Positions 1-10,023 of a stretch of 64,000 nucleotides of DNA are shown here, piece by piece. Source of the stretch: Variovorax paradoxus B4 (GTDB lineage Bacteria > Pseudomonadota > Gammaproteobacteria > Burkholderiales > Burkholderiaceae_C); assembly GCF_000463015.1 (NCBI RefSeq), contig NC_022247.1, positions 1,178,001 to 1,242,000 of the forward strand, written 5' to 3'. Made by a program: the position numbers and the translations under genes. Every line of letters starts with the position of its first letter. Position 1 is the first letter of the stretch. The notes under the pieces are model-generated. The model was not told where the DNA came from and ran no database searches. It worked only from the letters and a program-made list of their open reading frames with translations.

Positions 1-759
1 GAGGAGCTCAACAGTGACGTGGCCGGCGCCGTGCCCCGCGCGGGGCGCCGCAATCTGGTCGTCGAGTCGCACTACGAGTACGGCAGCCGGGTCGGCCATT
101 GGCGCATTCTCGATCTGCTGCAGGAATGCGCCATCCCGGCCACCTACTTCGCAGTGTCGAGCGCACTGGAGAAGCACCCGGAGGCCGCGCGCTCGATCGT
201 CGCGGCAGGGCACGAGGTGGTATCGCACGGCGCTCGCTGGATCGACTACAACCGCGTCGATGAATCTACCGAGCGTGAGCACATGATCCGATCGCTCGAA
301 GTGCTGGAACGCCTGTGCGGACAACGTCCGGTGGGCTGGTACACGGGCCGGGTCAGTCCCAACACGCGCGCGCTTGCGGTTGAGCAAGGTATGCAGTACG
401 ACAGCGATGGCTACAACGACGATCTGCCGTACTGGACCGATGTCGGCGGCCGGCAGCACCTCGTGTTGCCGTACAGCTTCGACTGCAACGACATGCGATT
501 CGCTTCGGCACCCGGCTTCAACACCCCGGATGACTTTGCAGATCACCTGCGGCGCACGCTCGCGTGCCTGCGCCGAGAGGGCAATCGCCAATCGACCATG
601 ATGTCGATCGGCCTGCACCTGCGGCTCGCAGGTCGACCCGGTCGCGCAGAGGCTCTGCGCGAATTTCTCATGTCGGCGCGGCAGTTTCCCGACGTCTGGT
701 TCTGCCGGCGCGGCGATATTGCGGATTTTTGGCGAAACAAGTTCCCGGCGGCACGATGA
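1..759 (+). CDS. PuuE-like allantoinase / polysaccharide deacetylase family protein (5' partial)
   Basis: The frame is open from the first base, so the N-terminus lies outside the window (253 residues visible; PuuE-type proteins are around 300). Visible family landmarks in order are HYEYGSRVGHWR, a TYF strand followed by a helix, GHEVVSHGARWIDY, VGWYTGR, DSDGYNDDLPYW and a C-terminal SIGLHLRLAGRPGR block. These match the cofactor-independent allantoinase PuuE branch of the NodB/polysaccharide-deacetylase fold, which opens the hydantoin ring of allantoin to allantoate in the cytoplasm. The stop codon overlaps the start of the next gene (ATGA), so the two are translationally coupled. That partner belongs to the Asp/Glu/hydantoin racemase superfamily, which fits breakdown of a ureide or hydantoin. 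Substrate is inferred; a related cyclic amide is possible. Confidence 0.8.
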   Translation, partial: EELNSDVAGAVPRAGRRNLVVESHYEYGSRVGHWRILDLLQECAIPATYFAVSSALEKHPEAARSIVAAGHEVVSHGARWIDYNRVDESTEREHMIRSLEVLERLCGQRPVGWYTGRVSPNTRALAVEQGMQYDSDGYNDDLPYWTDVGGRQHLVLPYSFDCNDMRFASAPGFNTPDDFADHLRRTLACLRREGNRQSTMMSIGLHLRLAGRPGRAEALREFLMSARQFPDVWFCRRGDIADFWRNKFPAAR

Positions 760-1391
760 GAACGCTTTTCTTGAACCCGAACTCGAGTGCAGAAATCACA
801 TCGACGCTGCGGCGTCACGTCGAGCGATGTGGGTGGCCGGCCGACCGATGGGAGATATTGAAGGTCGATGACGCGCCCCGGATCATCGGATCCGTCTCGC
901 AGAACGCTGAAGCCGAGGCCGCGGTGGAACGGGCACTGCCGGTGCTAAGCCGAGGATTCGACCGGGTGGTCATGATGTCATCGCTCGACACGGGCTACCA
1001 CATCGCGCGCCAGCGGTTAGGCGACGAGGCATACGGCTTTACGCGCAGCGTGTTCTCGCAGCATCGCAGGCTTGGCCGGCAATTGCAGATCATCACCTTT
1101 GACAAGTCGATGACCTCTCTTTACGAAAGCGCCATTGATGCTACCGGACATCGCATGGTTGTTGCCGGCTGGACGGTTGTCGATCTCGAGCCGGCCGCCA
1201 TCGCGGCGCAGCCCAGCCTGGCACTCGAGAAATTGCGCACCGTATGTCGGGACCTGGCCAGTACGTCGATTCATCCGATCTTTGTCGTGGGAGCGGTCGG
1301 CCTCGCGCTGACGGAAGAACTGCGACGGGTCGGTATGACAGGGCTCGTCGATCCGGTGTCCGACCTGCTTGCCTGGCTCGGCAGCCCTTAG
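756..1391 (+). CDS. Asp/Glu/hydantoin racemase superfamily protein lacking the catalytic cysteines
   Basis: A 211-residue protein starting at the ATG that overlaps the upstream stop. It begins with a family-like FLNPNSS strand-loop and keeps the two-lobed racemase layout. In hydantoin and aspartate/glutamate racemases two cysteines act as acid and base. Here the first position lies in VVMMSSLDTG, where a serine replaces the usual Cys. The second lies in FVVGAVGLA, where alanine stands in the usual G-C-x-G motif. The only cysteines (ERCGW and TVCRD) are elsewhere. The protein is therefore probably not a conventional two-cysteine racemase. It may bind a ureide or hydantoin ligand, or catalyse a different step linked to the PuuE-like gene. 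Fold assignment is fairly secure; activity is unknown. Confidence 0.7.
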   Translation: MRTLFLNPNSSAEITSTLRRHVERCGWPADRWEILKVDDAPRIIGSVSQNAEAEAAVERALPVLSRGFDRVVMMSSLDTGYHIARQRLGDEAYGFTRSVFSQHRRLGRQLQIITFDKSMTSLYESAIDATGHRMVVAGWTVVDLEPAAIAAQPSLALEKLRTVCRDLASTSIHPIFVVGAVGLALTEELRRVGMTGLVDPVSDLLAWLGSP

Positions 1392-1573
1392 GTTTCACAA
1401 CGGGACGGCCGAGGGCCCGGACAGGCGATCGAGTAGGCAGATAGAGGCAGCCCAAATGGCGGTTTCACTAAGGCCGCTTTGGAGAAATTCGAACGTCGGC
1501 TCCGGGCCCGATTGCGACGGTCAAAGCGTCCCGACTTGAGGATCGAAACCAGTCCGAAGCGGGCACACAGCCG

Positions 1574-1615
1574 AACAAAAGCTCGAGGGGTGCAGCATGA
1601 ACTCAGCGCCCCTCG
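1574..1615 (-). terminator. Candidate intrinsic terminator of the SulP gene
   Basis: Read on the minus strand, a 7-bp stem CGAGGGG/CCCCTCG (1609-1615 with 1584-1590) encloses an 18-nt loop containing the SulP stop codon. It is followed, after AGC, by TTTTGTT. The stem plus short T-run is compatible with rho-independent termination, though the loop is long. Confidence 0.4.
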
Positions 1616-3393
1616 TCCTCCCAGTCCACCCAATCCACCTTATGGGTCTCGAGATATCGCCTGACGGCGGCACCGAGGGTCGGAAAGAACGCCGCTTCCC
1701 CAAGCCGCTCGAAAAGCCCGAACCGCTTCAACTTGTCCTTGACGGGGTCCTTCATCTCGGCAAAGCCCACCTGAATGCCGGCCGCGTGCAGGGTTTCGAT
1801 CAGCTCGGCCAGCATGTCGGCGGAGGTCACGTCCACGCTGGTGATCGGTTCCGCCGCAACGACCAGCCAGTGCACTGGCGTAGGCGACGAAGCCATGGCG
1901 TCGAGGGCCCGGTCGTGGAACAGCTCGGCGTTGGCGAAGAACAGCGGCGCATCCCAGCGAAACAGGACCAGGCCGGGGATGAGACGCGCGTCGGGATAGC
2001 GCGTGATGTCGTGGTAGCCCTTGACGCCGTCGGCGCGTCCCAGAACCGCGGAATAGGGACGCCAGGCATCCCACAGGAATTCGATGACCGCAATCACGAT
2101 CGCCAGGCCGATGCCCTCGATCGCGCCCAGCACGGTCACGCCAACGGTACAGGCAGCCGACAGCCAGAACTCCCAGCGCTGGATGCGATAGATTCGTCGC
2201 AAGTCGGCGACCTCGATCAGGCCGATGGCCGATGCGATCACGACCGCAGCCAGTGCGCTGGCGGGCAAGTTCTTCAGCAGGTCCGACGCCACGACCAGCA
2301 ACAGGGCAACGGCAAGCGCGCCGAGGACTCCGGTCAGCTGGGTTCTGGCGCCTGCGGCCTCGGCCACGGGTGTGCGTGACGAACTGCTGCTGACAGGAAA
2401 GCCCTGAAAAAGCCCGGCCGCCAGGTTGGCGGCGCCGAGCGCCACCATCTCCCGGTTCGGGTCGACAGAGGTGCGCGTCCGTGCCGCATAGACACGGGAG
2501 AGCACGCTGGTGTCGGCGAACGAGATCAGAGCGACGACGCAACCGCCGATCAAAACGGGAACGATGTCGGCGCTGGTGATCCACGGGATGGCGAACGCAG
2601 GCAGGCCTTGTGGGAGGGCGCCGAGGACCGACACCCCGGCGCGTGCCGCAAGGTCCAGCACGGCAACGACGACGGTCGCTGCCACCACGGCGATCAGGAT
2701 GCCCGGCAAGCGCTTGCGGCCCTTGAGCAGCAGGATGACCGCCAGGGTGCCTGCGCCGACCATGAACGCGGTCCAGTTGGTCTTTCCATCCATCACCGCT
2801 GTAGCGATGGCCTTCAGGTTTCCCAGCGGTCCGTCACTCTCGATCGAAAAGCCGAAAAGCTTGGGCAGCTGGCTGATCAATACCGTCAGCGCGATGCCGT
2901 TCATGTAGCCGTAGCGAATCGGCTTGGAAAGAAGCTCGGTGACGAAGCCCAGGCGCGCGACGCCGGCGAGGATGCACACCGCCCCCGACACGATCGCCAT
3001 CATGCCCGCAAGGGCAACCGCGCGATGCGGGTCGCCGCCGGACAGTGGAAGGACGACGGCCAGAATGACGGCAGCCAACGAGGAATCCGGGCCCAGCACC
3101 AGGATCCGACTGGGTCCGAACACGGCGTACGCGAGCAGCGCAACGATGGTCGCGTAGAGGCCATAGATGCCGGGTACGCCGGACGCCTGCGCGTAGGCGA
3201 TGCCGACGGGCACCAGCATCGTGGTCAGCACCAGTCCGGCAACGATGTCGTGCCGCAGCCAGGCCACCTGGTAACCGCGCAGCGCACGGAGTCCCGGCAG
3301 CCATCGGCTCCACCCGGTCTGATCGGCGGCCTTCGACCGCGGCGCGATCCGGCCCGGTTCCGGCAGGGGGGACGAAGGATCCGATTTGCTCAT
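1603..3393 (-). CDS. SulP family sulfate/anion permease with STAS domain
   Basis: A 596-residue inner-membrane transporter of the SulP (SLC26) family. The start chosen is the ATG giving MSKSDPSS; upstream in-frame sequence lacks SulP similarity. After a short cytoplasmic N-terminus comes the Sulfate_transp core with about a dozen hydrophobic segments and the landmarks PVGIAYAQASGVPGIYGLY, VLGPDSSLA and GFPVSSSSSRTPVAEAAGA. The C-terminal part (about residues 440-560) is a STAS domain ending in the AGIQVGFAEMKDPVKDKL stretch. Family members carry sulfate, bicarbonate or dicarboxylates. No cysteine-synthesis or carbonic-anhydrase gene is adjacent, so the substrate cannot be read from context. 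The gene is monocistronic, with a terminator-like hairpin just past its stop. Confidence 0.9.
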   Translation of the reverse strand: MSKSDPSSPLPEPGRIAPRSKAADQTGWSRWLPGLRALRGYQVAWLRHDIVAGLVLTTMLVPVGIAYAQASGVPGIYGLYATIVALLAYAVFGPSRILVLGPDSSLAAVILAVVLPLSGGDPHRAVALAGMMAIVSGAVCILAGVARLGFVTELLSKPIRYGYMNGIALTVLISQLPKLFGFSIESDGPLGNLKAIATAVMDGKTNWTAFMVGAGTLAVILLLKGRKRLPGILIAVVAATVVVAVLDLAARAGVSVLGALPQGLPAFAIPWITSADIVPVLIGGCVVALISFADTSVLSRVYAARTRTSVDPNREMVALGAANLAAGLFQGFPVSSSSSRTPVAEAAGARTQLTGVLGALAVALLLVVASDLLKNLPASALAAVVIASAIGLIEVADLRRIYRIQRWEFWLSAACTVGVTVLGAIEGIGLAIVIAVIEFLWDAWRPYSAVLGRADGVKGYHDITRYPDARLIPGLVLFRWDAPLFFANAELFHDRALDAMASSPTPVHWLVVAAEPITSVDVTSADMLAELIETLHAAGIQVGFAEMKDPVKDKLKRFGLFERLGEAAFFPTLGAAVRRYLETHKVDWVDWEDEGR

Positions 3394-3477
3394 GAGCCGC
3401 TGGCTACCTGGTTGACAGTGCAGATGCGCGCAAGGAAATGCAAGGGGGAAGATGCGGGTGGGTAGACAGTGCTTTTC

Positions 3478-3980
3478 ATGGCGCAGACAAGACCTCCTGC
3501 TTTCCAGCCCTTGACCGGCATCCGTGAGCCGTCGGCGATCCAGCAATTGCCGGACGGGCATTTTCTTGTGGTTGAGGACGAAAGCGCCGCCCCTTCAGTT
3601 TGGTCGTGATCGGCGCCGACGGAAGCGTCCACAGTACCGAACTCACTGCTGGACTGTTTCAGATCTTCAGCGACTGCTGGAAACTGGATGATCTCGAAGG
3701 ACTTGCCTTGGATCGGGCAGGCTTCGTCCATGCCATCACATCGCATTCTCGAGACGACGACGACGACGACGACGACGACGGCGACGAGGGGAGCCGGGTT
3801 GCGGACCCCCAAGTCGTCGACGGATTGAAGCGCGCCCTGACGGCGAAGCATCCTGAACGGGCCTCGGCAGCCAGGATCCGGGATGTCAAAACCGGCGGGG
3901 GACTCAATATCGAAGCGTTGGAGATCAGCCCCCGCGCTCAGTCCCACACAGGAAGATCCTGCAAGGCATTGTTGGGATGA
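3478..3980 (+). pseudogene. Decayed DUF3616/esterase-like phytase-type gene (frameshifted)
   Basis: From the ATG at 3478 one frame reads a 43-residue start including SAIQQLPDGHFLVVEDE and ending in PSVWS before a TGA at 3607-3609. The adjacent frame picks up immediately with IGADGSVHSTELTAGLFQ and continues through LEGLALDRAGFVHAITSHSR, an Asp run, DGLKRALTAKH and RIRDVKTGGGLNIEALEIS, then ends. From memory these segments align in order with DUF3616-like beta-propeller proteins, so they are pieces of one ancestral gene. A frameshift sits near 3606. Sequence is missing after the Asp run, and the C-terminal half is lost where an antisense gene begins. The remnant lies between SulP and a small gene of opposite strand. 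Confidence 0.65.
3753..3779. repeat. (GAC)9 trinucleotide repeat
   Basis: Nine perfect GAC units in tandem inside the decayed gene, encoding nine aspartates followed by GDE. Expansion of a short Asp stretch by replication slippage in a gene no longer under selection is the simplest reading. Confidence 0.95.
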
Positions 3981-4249
3981 CCCACGATGTCGACGCCAGT
4001 GATGCCGGCTCCGCCCGGCAAGAGCTGGACGTCGCAAACGACCTCCCAGGCATGGCTTTCGGTGCGTCGCGCAAGGCACACTTCCTCGCCGGCGGCAATG
4101 AGATCGGCGCATTCGCCAACGCTGATTCGTCGTACCGTGCCCAGGGCAAATTCCGTCGAACCGAACTCCTTCTCCACAACTGGATGAATGGCGACGAGAT
4201 CCATCTTTTCGTCTTTGAAGTGAACAGCGGTAATTGCATGCTGGGCCAT
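3938..4249 (-). CDS. Small conserved-looking hypothetical protein
   Basis: A 103-residue protein starting MAQHAITAVHFKDEKMDLV. The start at 4249 is preferred over the longer reading from 4318, whose extra residues look like arginine-rich shadow sequence. Composition is that of a soluble cytoplasmic protein: alternating hydrophobic strands, one central helix (VGECADLIAAGEEVCLA), no signal peptide and no membrane segment. The N-terminal ITAVHF pattern resembles small DUF-type proteins that open with an I-T-x-V strand, but I do not recognise a family with confidence. It runs antisense into the tail of the pseudogene, so its 3' end may mark the rearrangement that truncated that gene. Confidence 0.55.
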   Translation of the reverse strand: MAQHAITAVHFKDEKMDLVAIHPVVEKEFGSTEFALGTVRRISVGECADLIAAGEEVCLARRTESHAWEVVCDVQLLPGGAGITGVDIVGHPNNALQDLPVWD

Positions 4250-4366
4250 CTTCGAACTCCATTCGTGGCGAGCCCCGATATGGCTGCGGCGGCTGCCAGC
4301 GCCGGTGGGCTCGATCATCGACTGTACGCCTGCTCCCGCTTGCGCGCACTCGGCAGGTGAATCCGC

Positions 4367-4636
4367 TCAGGCGGTGGGCTGGTCGTCGCCGGGAAGCAGC
4401 AGCCTCGTTGCGATGCCGTAGAGCGCAAGCATGCCCAGCACGTGCCCGATGGCGACGCCTGGTTCACCTGATTCGATTCGGGCGACCGTCTGGACATGGA
4501 CGCCCAGCCGGGCTGCGGCTGCGGCCTGGCCTTCACCGGCATGGGTGCGTGCCAGCTTGGCCTGCGCACCCATGTGCTTGATCGCCTGGAGGGCGCCACT
4601 GTCGATGTCCGCCGAGATGCGTTTGCCTTGGGCCAT
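4367..4636 (-). CDS. XRE-family helix-turn-helix protein
   Basis: An 89-residue DNA-binding protein. The start at 4636 (MAQGKRISADIDSG) is chosen because a longer version would overlap the divergent GIY-YIG gene. The HTH occupies about residues 28-65: LARTHAGEGQAAAAARLGVHVQTVARIESGE, with the recognition helix around VHVQTVARIE, followed by a GMLALYGIATRLLL helix. The layout is like antitoxin-type XRE repressors such as HipB, but no HipA, RelE or HigB partner is adjacent. It is therefore an orphan regulator as far as this window shows. The 30-bp gap to the divergent gene would hold any shared operator. Confidence 0.7.
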   Translation of the reverse strand: MAQGKRISADIDSGALQAIKHMGAQAKLARTHAGEGQAAAAARLGVHVQTVARIESGEPGVAIGHVLGMLALYGIATRLLLPGDDQPTA

Positions 4637-4665
4637 CAGGATATTGTCGCTGCACAATCTGCGCC

Positions 4666-4944
4666 ATGCCTCGAACCTTGCCTGACCCTGGGCCCACGCC
4701 ATACTGGCTCTACCTCCTGGAATGCGAAGGCGGCGTGTATTACACGGGAATCGCGCTCGACGTGGAGCAGCGCTTCTTCCAGCATGTGTTCGGACTGGGC
4801 GCCAAATTCACGCGCGCGCGTCCTCCGCTGCGTGTGCTTGCGGCCCGCGCATACCCCGACAAGGGAACTGCGCTGCGGGCGGAAATCAGGGTCAAGGCAC
4901 TGCCTCGCGCGCGGAAGCTTGCCTTCTTCGAAGCCATGGCCTGA
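4666..4944 (+). CDS. GIY-YIG nuclease family protein (YhbQ/UPF0213-like)
   Basis: A 92-residue single-domain protein. The GIY-YIG signature appears as YWLYLLECEGGVYYTGIA, with the two catalytic-type tyrosine-containing strands. It is followed by the conserved arginine helix VEQRFFQHVFG, then GAKFTRARPPLRVL. The C-terminal helix TALRAEIRVKALPRARK carries the expected Glu of the family. Length and layout match the small stand-alone YhbQ/UPF0213 group, whose members are linked to DNA damage or nucleic-acid processing without a settled cellular role. It is divergent from the XRE gene and 104 bp upstream of the bkd operon, to which it seems unrelated. Confidence 0.8.
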   Translation: MPRTLPDPGPTPYWLYLLECEGGVYYTGIALDVEQRFFQHVFGLGAKFTRARPPLRVLAARAYPDKGTALRAEIRVKALPRARKLAFFEAMA

Positions 4945-5006
4945 TGCGTCGCATCCAGAAAACAATGCGCGATTGACCGACTGCGCTCCCGCCTGAAATT
5001 CGCTAG

Positions 5007-7309
<2,303 letters not shown>

Positions 7310-8542
7310 ATGGGCACGCACACGATCAAGATGCCGGACCTCGGCGAAGGCATCGCCGAGGTGGAACTTGTCGCATGGCGCGTGCAGCCCGGCGACACGG
7401 TGGTCGAAGACCAGGTGCTGGCCGACGTGATGACCGACAAGGCCACCGTCGAGATTCCCTCGCCGGTCGCGGGCCGTGTGCTCGCGCTCGGCGGAGAAGT
7501 GGGGCAGTTGATTGCGGTGGGCGCGGAGTTGATCCGGATCGACGTGGGGGCCGGCGGCGAGGCGGTGCCGGCTGCGCCCGCACGTGCGCCGGCACCTACA
7601 TCTGCATCTCCAGCGGCAACAACACCGGCACCTGCACCGGCGTCGGCCGAGCGCCCGCGCCCATCGGCCGGCAAGCCGCTCGCCGCGCCCGCGGTGCGTC
7701 ATCGGGCCGCGGTGCTCGGCATCGATCTGCAGCAGGTGCCGGGCAGCGCTGCCGACGGCCGCATCCTGCACGAGGACCTCGACGCTTGGCTCGTCCGCAG
7801 ACCCGCTGCGCGGGCGCCGAGCGCGGCACGCTACGCGGAGCGCAACGACGAGGAGGCCGTGCCCGTGACCGGCGTGCGTCGCCGCATCGCGCAGCGCATG
7901 CAGGATGCGATGCGCCGCATCCCGCACTTCACCTACGTCGAGGAGATCGACGTGACCGAGCTGGAGTTGCTGCGCGCGCGGATCAACGAACGCTGGGGCG
8001 GCGAGCGGGCGCACCTGACGCTGCTGCCGCTGCTGGTGCGCGCCATCGTGCTGGCCGTGCCGCGCTTCCCGCAGATCAATGCCCGCTTCGACGACGAGGC
8101 GGGCATCGTCACGCGCCATGGCGCGGTGCACGTCGGCATCGCGACCCAGACCGCGGTCGGCCTCATGGTGCCGGTGCTGCGCCACGCGGAAGCACGCGAC
8201 CCCTGGTCCAGCGCGAGCGAGATCGCGCGCCTGGCCGAGGCCGCGCGCGCGGGCCGGGCCACACGCGACGAGATGAGCGGCTCGACCATCACCGTCACCA
8301 GCCTCGGCGCGCTGGGCGGCATCGCCTCCACGCCGATCATCAACGCGCCCGAGGTGGCGATCGTCGGCGTCAACCGCATCGTGCAGCGCCCGGTGATGCA
8401 GGGCGGCGCGGTGGTTGCGCGCCGCATGATGAACCTGTCCTCCTCCTTCGACCACCGCGTGGTCGACGGCCAGCTGGCGGCCGAGTTCGTGCAGGCCGTG
8501 CGCGCTTCGCTCGAATGCCCGGCGCTGCTTTTTGTCGAGTAG
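7310..8542 (+). CDS. bkdB: Branched-chain 2-oxoacid dehydrogenase E2 (dihydrolipoyl acyltransferase)
   Basis: A 410-residue E2 with three parts. An N-terminal lipoyl domain (residues 1-78) carries the lipoylated lysine K44 in MTDKATVE. An Ala/Pro-rich linker follows, then a peripheral-subunit-binding domain (about 120-160) reading AVRHRAAVLGIDLQQVPGS. The C-terminal catalytic 2-oxoacid_dh domain has the active-site motif SFDHRVVDG with H382 and D386. It transfers branched acyl groups to CoA and forms the core of the complex. It directly abuts the E1-beta gene. No lipoamide dehydrogenase (E3) follows, so the complex must share an E3 encoded elsewhere. Confidence 0.93.
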   Translation: MGTHTIKMPDLGEGIAEVELVAWRVQPGDTVVEDQVLADVMTDKATVEIPSPVAGRVLALGGEVGQLIAVGAELIRIDVGAGGEAVPAAPARAPAPTSASPAATTPAPAPASAERPRPSAGKPLAAPAVRHRAAVLGIDLQQVPGSAADGRILHEDLDAWLVRRPAARAPSAARYAERNDEEAVPVTGVRRRIAQRMQDAMRRIPHFTYVEEIDVTELELLRARINERWGGERAHLTLLPLLVRAIVLAVPRFPQINARFDDEAGIVTRHGAVHVGIATQTAVGLMVPVLRHAEARDPWSSASEIARLAEAARAGRATRDEMSGSTITVTSLGALGGIASTPIINAPEVAIVGVNRIVQRPVMQGGAVVARRMMNLSSSFDHRVVDGQLAAEFVQAVRASLECPALLFVE

Positions 8543-8570
8543 CCGGTGTCTGAAGCGGCGTCGTGGTGCG

Positions 8571-8825
8571 CTAGTGTTCCTGAAGGGAACGTTCAGCGTT
8601 TTCCATCTGCCGCAGCACAGAACTCAGTTCGTCCTCCTCCGCATGGGTCAGTTCGCTCGCCAGGCTCCTGAACTCGGCCAGGTAGCAGGGCAGCATCAAC
8701 GCCGCGGTGTGCGTGTGGACGTCATCGCCGCGTGCAAGGCGTTCATTGCATGCGGCAATGCTTCGATAGATTCCGAGCGCCTGCGCGACTCGGCCGTCCT
8801 TGCTGCTGCTCCTCTTGATGGTCAT
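8571..8825 (-). CDS. Small hypothetical alpha-helical protein
   Basis: An 84-residue protein, MTIKRSSSKDGR..., with a good AAGGAG ribosome-binding site upstream of the ATG at 8825. Predicted mostly helical (ALGIYRSIAACNERLA; YLAEFRSLASELTHAEEDEL; SVLRQMENAERSLQ), soluble, without signal peptide. I recognise no family. It is convergent with the bkd operon and separated from the Bug receptor gene by 133 bp of unremarkable sequence. Confidence 0.55.
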   Translation of the reverse strand: MTIKRSSSKDGRVAQALGIYRSIAACNERLARGDDVHTHTAALMLPCYLAEFRSLASELTHAEEDELSSVLRQMENAERSLQEH

Positions 8826-8958
8826 CGCCGGCTCCTTGTGGCGCGCCGTGGATGGCGCCGCAAGGCAACTCTATGGACTGGCGAGCGCAGCGGGGAGTAA
8901 CAAGATCGTCGTGAATCCGGCCGCTGCCGTGGATCGATGGCGCCGGCGTGCGCAGCGC

Positions 8959-9957
8959 CTATTCGACCGCGACCTTGCCATCCTTGACCAGCCTCGCGAA
9001 CTTCGCCGTCTCCTCGCGGATGCGGACTGCCATCTCGGCGGAGCTGTCGCCGATCGGGTCGGCGCCGATTGCACGCATGCGGTCGGTGAAGTCCGGCGAC
9101 TTGATGATTCTGGCCATCTCGAGGTGGAGCTTTGCGACGATGTCCCTCGGCGTTCCCGCCGGCGCCAGCACGCCGAACCAGGTTCCGATGTCGAAGCCCT
9201 TGAGCCCGGCCTCTTCGAGCGTCGGCACGTCGGGCAGCACGGCGGAGCGCTTCGCGGTGGTGACGGCCAGCGCGCGCAGCTTGCCGCCCTTGATGTGCTG
9301 CAGCACGGGCGTGATGGTGTCGAAGGACATCTCCACCTGTCCGCCCAGCAGGTCGGTGGTGAGCGGACCGCTGCCCTTGTACGGCACGTGCAGCAGCTTG
9401 ACGCCGGTGCTGGCCTGGAACTGGGTGCCGATGAGATGCTGCGCCGTGCCGTTGCCGTTGGAGCCGTAGGCCAGCTCCTTGGAGGACGACTTGGCGAGGG
9501 CAACCAGCTCGGCGACCGACCTGGCCGGCGTGAGCGAAGCGTTGACCACCAGCACGTTCGGCACCATCGCCACCGTGGTGATGGGCGCGAAGTCCTTCTG
9601 GAAGTCGTAGGGCAGCTTCTTGTAGACGCTGGTCGCGATGGTGTGGTGCACCGCGCCCATCAGCAGCGTGTAGCCATCGGGCCTGGCCTTCGCGACATAG
9701 TCGGCGCCCAGGGTGGCGCCGGCGCCCGGCCTGCTTTCCACGATCACGGGCTGGCCCAGGCTCTTGGACAGTGCATCGGCGAGCGCGCGAGCCAGCACGT
9801 CGGTTGTACCGCCGGAGGGGAAGGGCACGATCAGGCTGATCGGCTTGGCCGGCCATGGCTCCTGGGCGGCGGCCCAGGACGCAATGGAAAGGCCGAGGGC
9901 TGCCAAGGCGGCTCCCGTGAGGGCGCGGCGCTCGATGGCGAATCGTGGCTTCATCAT
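8959..9957 (-). CDS. Bug-family (TctC-like) periplasmic solute-binding protein
   Basis: A 332-residue exported receptor. A signal peptide with a basic start (MMKPRFAIERR) and a hydrophobic core ends near ASWAAAQ. The mature protein opens with the Bug hallmark WPAKPISLIVPFPSGGTTD, then QPVIVESRPGAGATLGADYVA and DGYTLLMG. Bug proteins bind small carboxylates, often for tripartite tricarboxylate transporters or signalling. No TctA or TctB membrane gene is here, as is common for the many orphan Bug genes of betaproteobacteria. The downstream position after a tartrate/malate dehydrogenase-type gene under a LysR regulator suggests a hydroxy-dicarboxylate ligand (inference). Confidence 0.88.
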   Translation of the reverse strand: MMKPRFAIERRALTGAALAALGLSIASWAAAQEPWPAKPISLIVPFPSGGTTDVLARALADALSKSLGQPVIVESRPGAGATLGADYVAKARPDGYTLLMGAVHHTIATSVYKKLPYDFQKDFAPITTVAMVPNVLVVNASLTPARSVAELVALAKSSSKELAYGSNGNGTAQHLIGTQFQASTGVKLLHVPYKGSGPLTTDLLGGQVEMSFDTITPVLQHIKGGKLRALAVTTAKRSAVLPDVPTLEEAGLKGFDIGTWFGVLAPAGTPRDIVAKLHLEMARIIKSPDFTDRMRAIGADPIGDSSAEMAVRIREETAKFARLVKDGKVAVE

Positions 9958-10023
9958 GTCTTTGTCTCCAGGCTGACGGTCTGCGCCGTTCTTCTTGCGG
10001 TTGCGGTGTGAAATGGATGTTCT

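Noticed and set aside
1392..1602. Repeated GGTTTCAC words and a GCGG...CCGC pairing between the racemase-like gene and SulP
   Set aside because: Short and imperfect, no terminal inverted repeats or transposase, so not supported as a mobile element.
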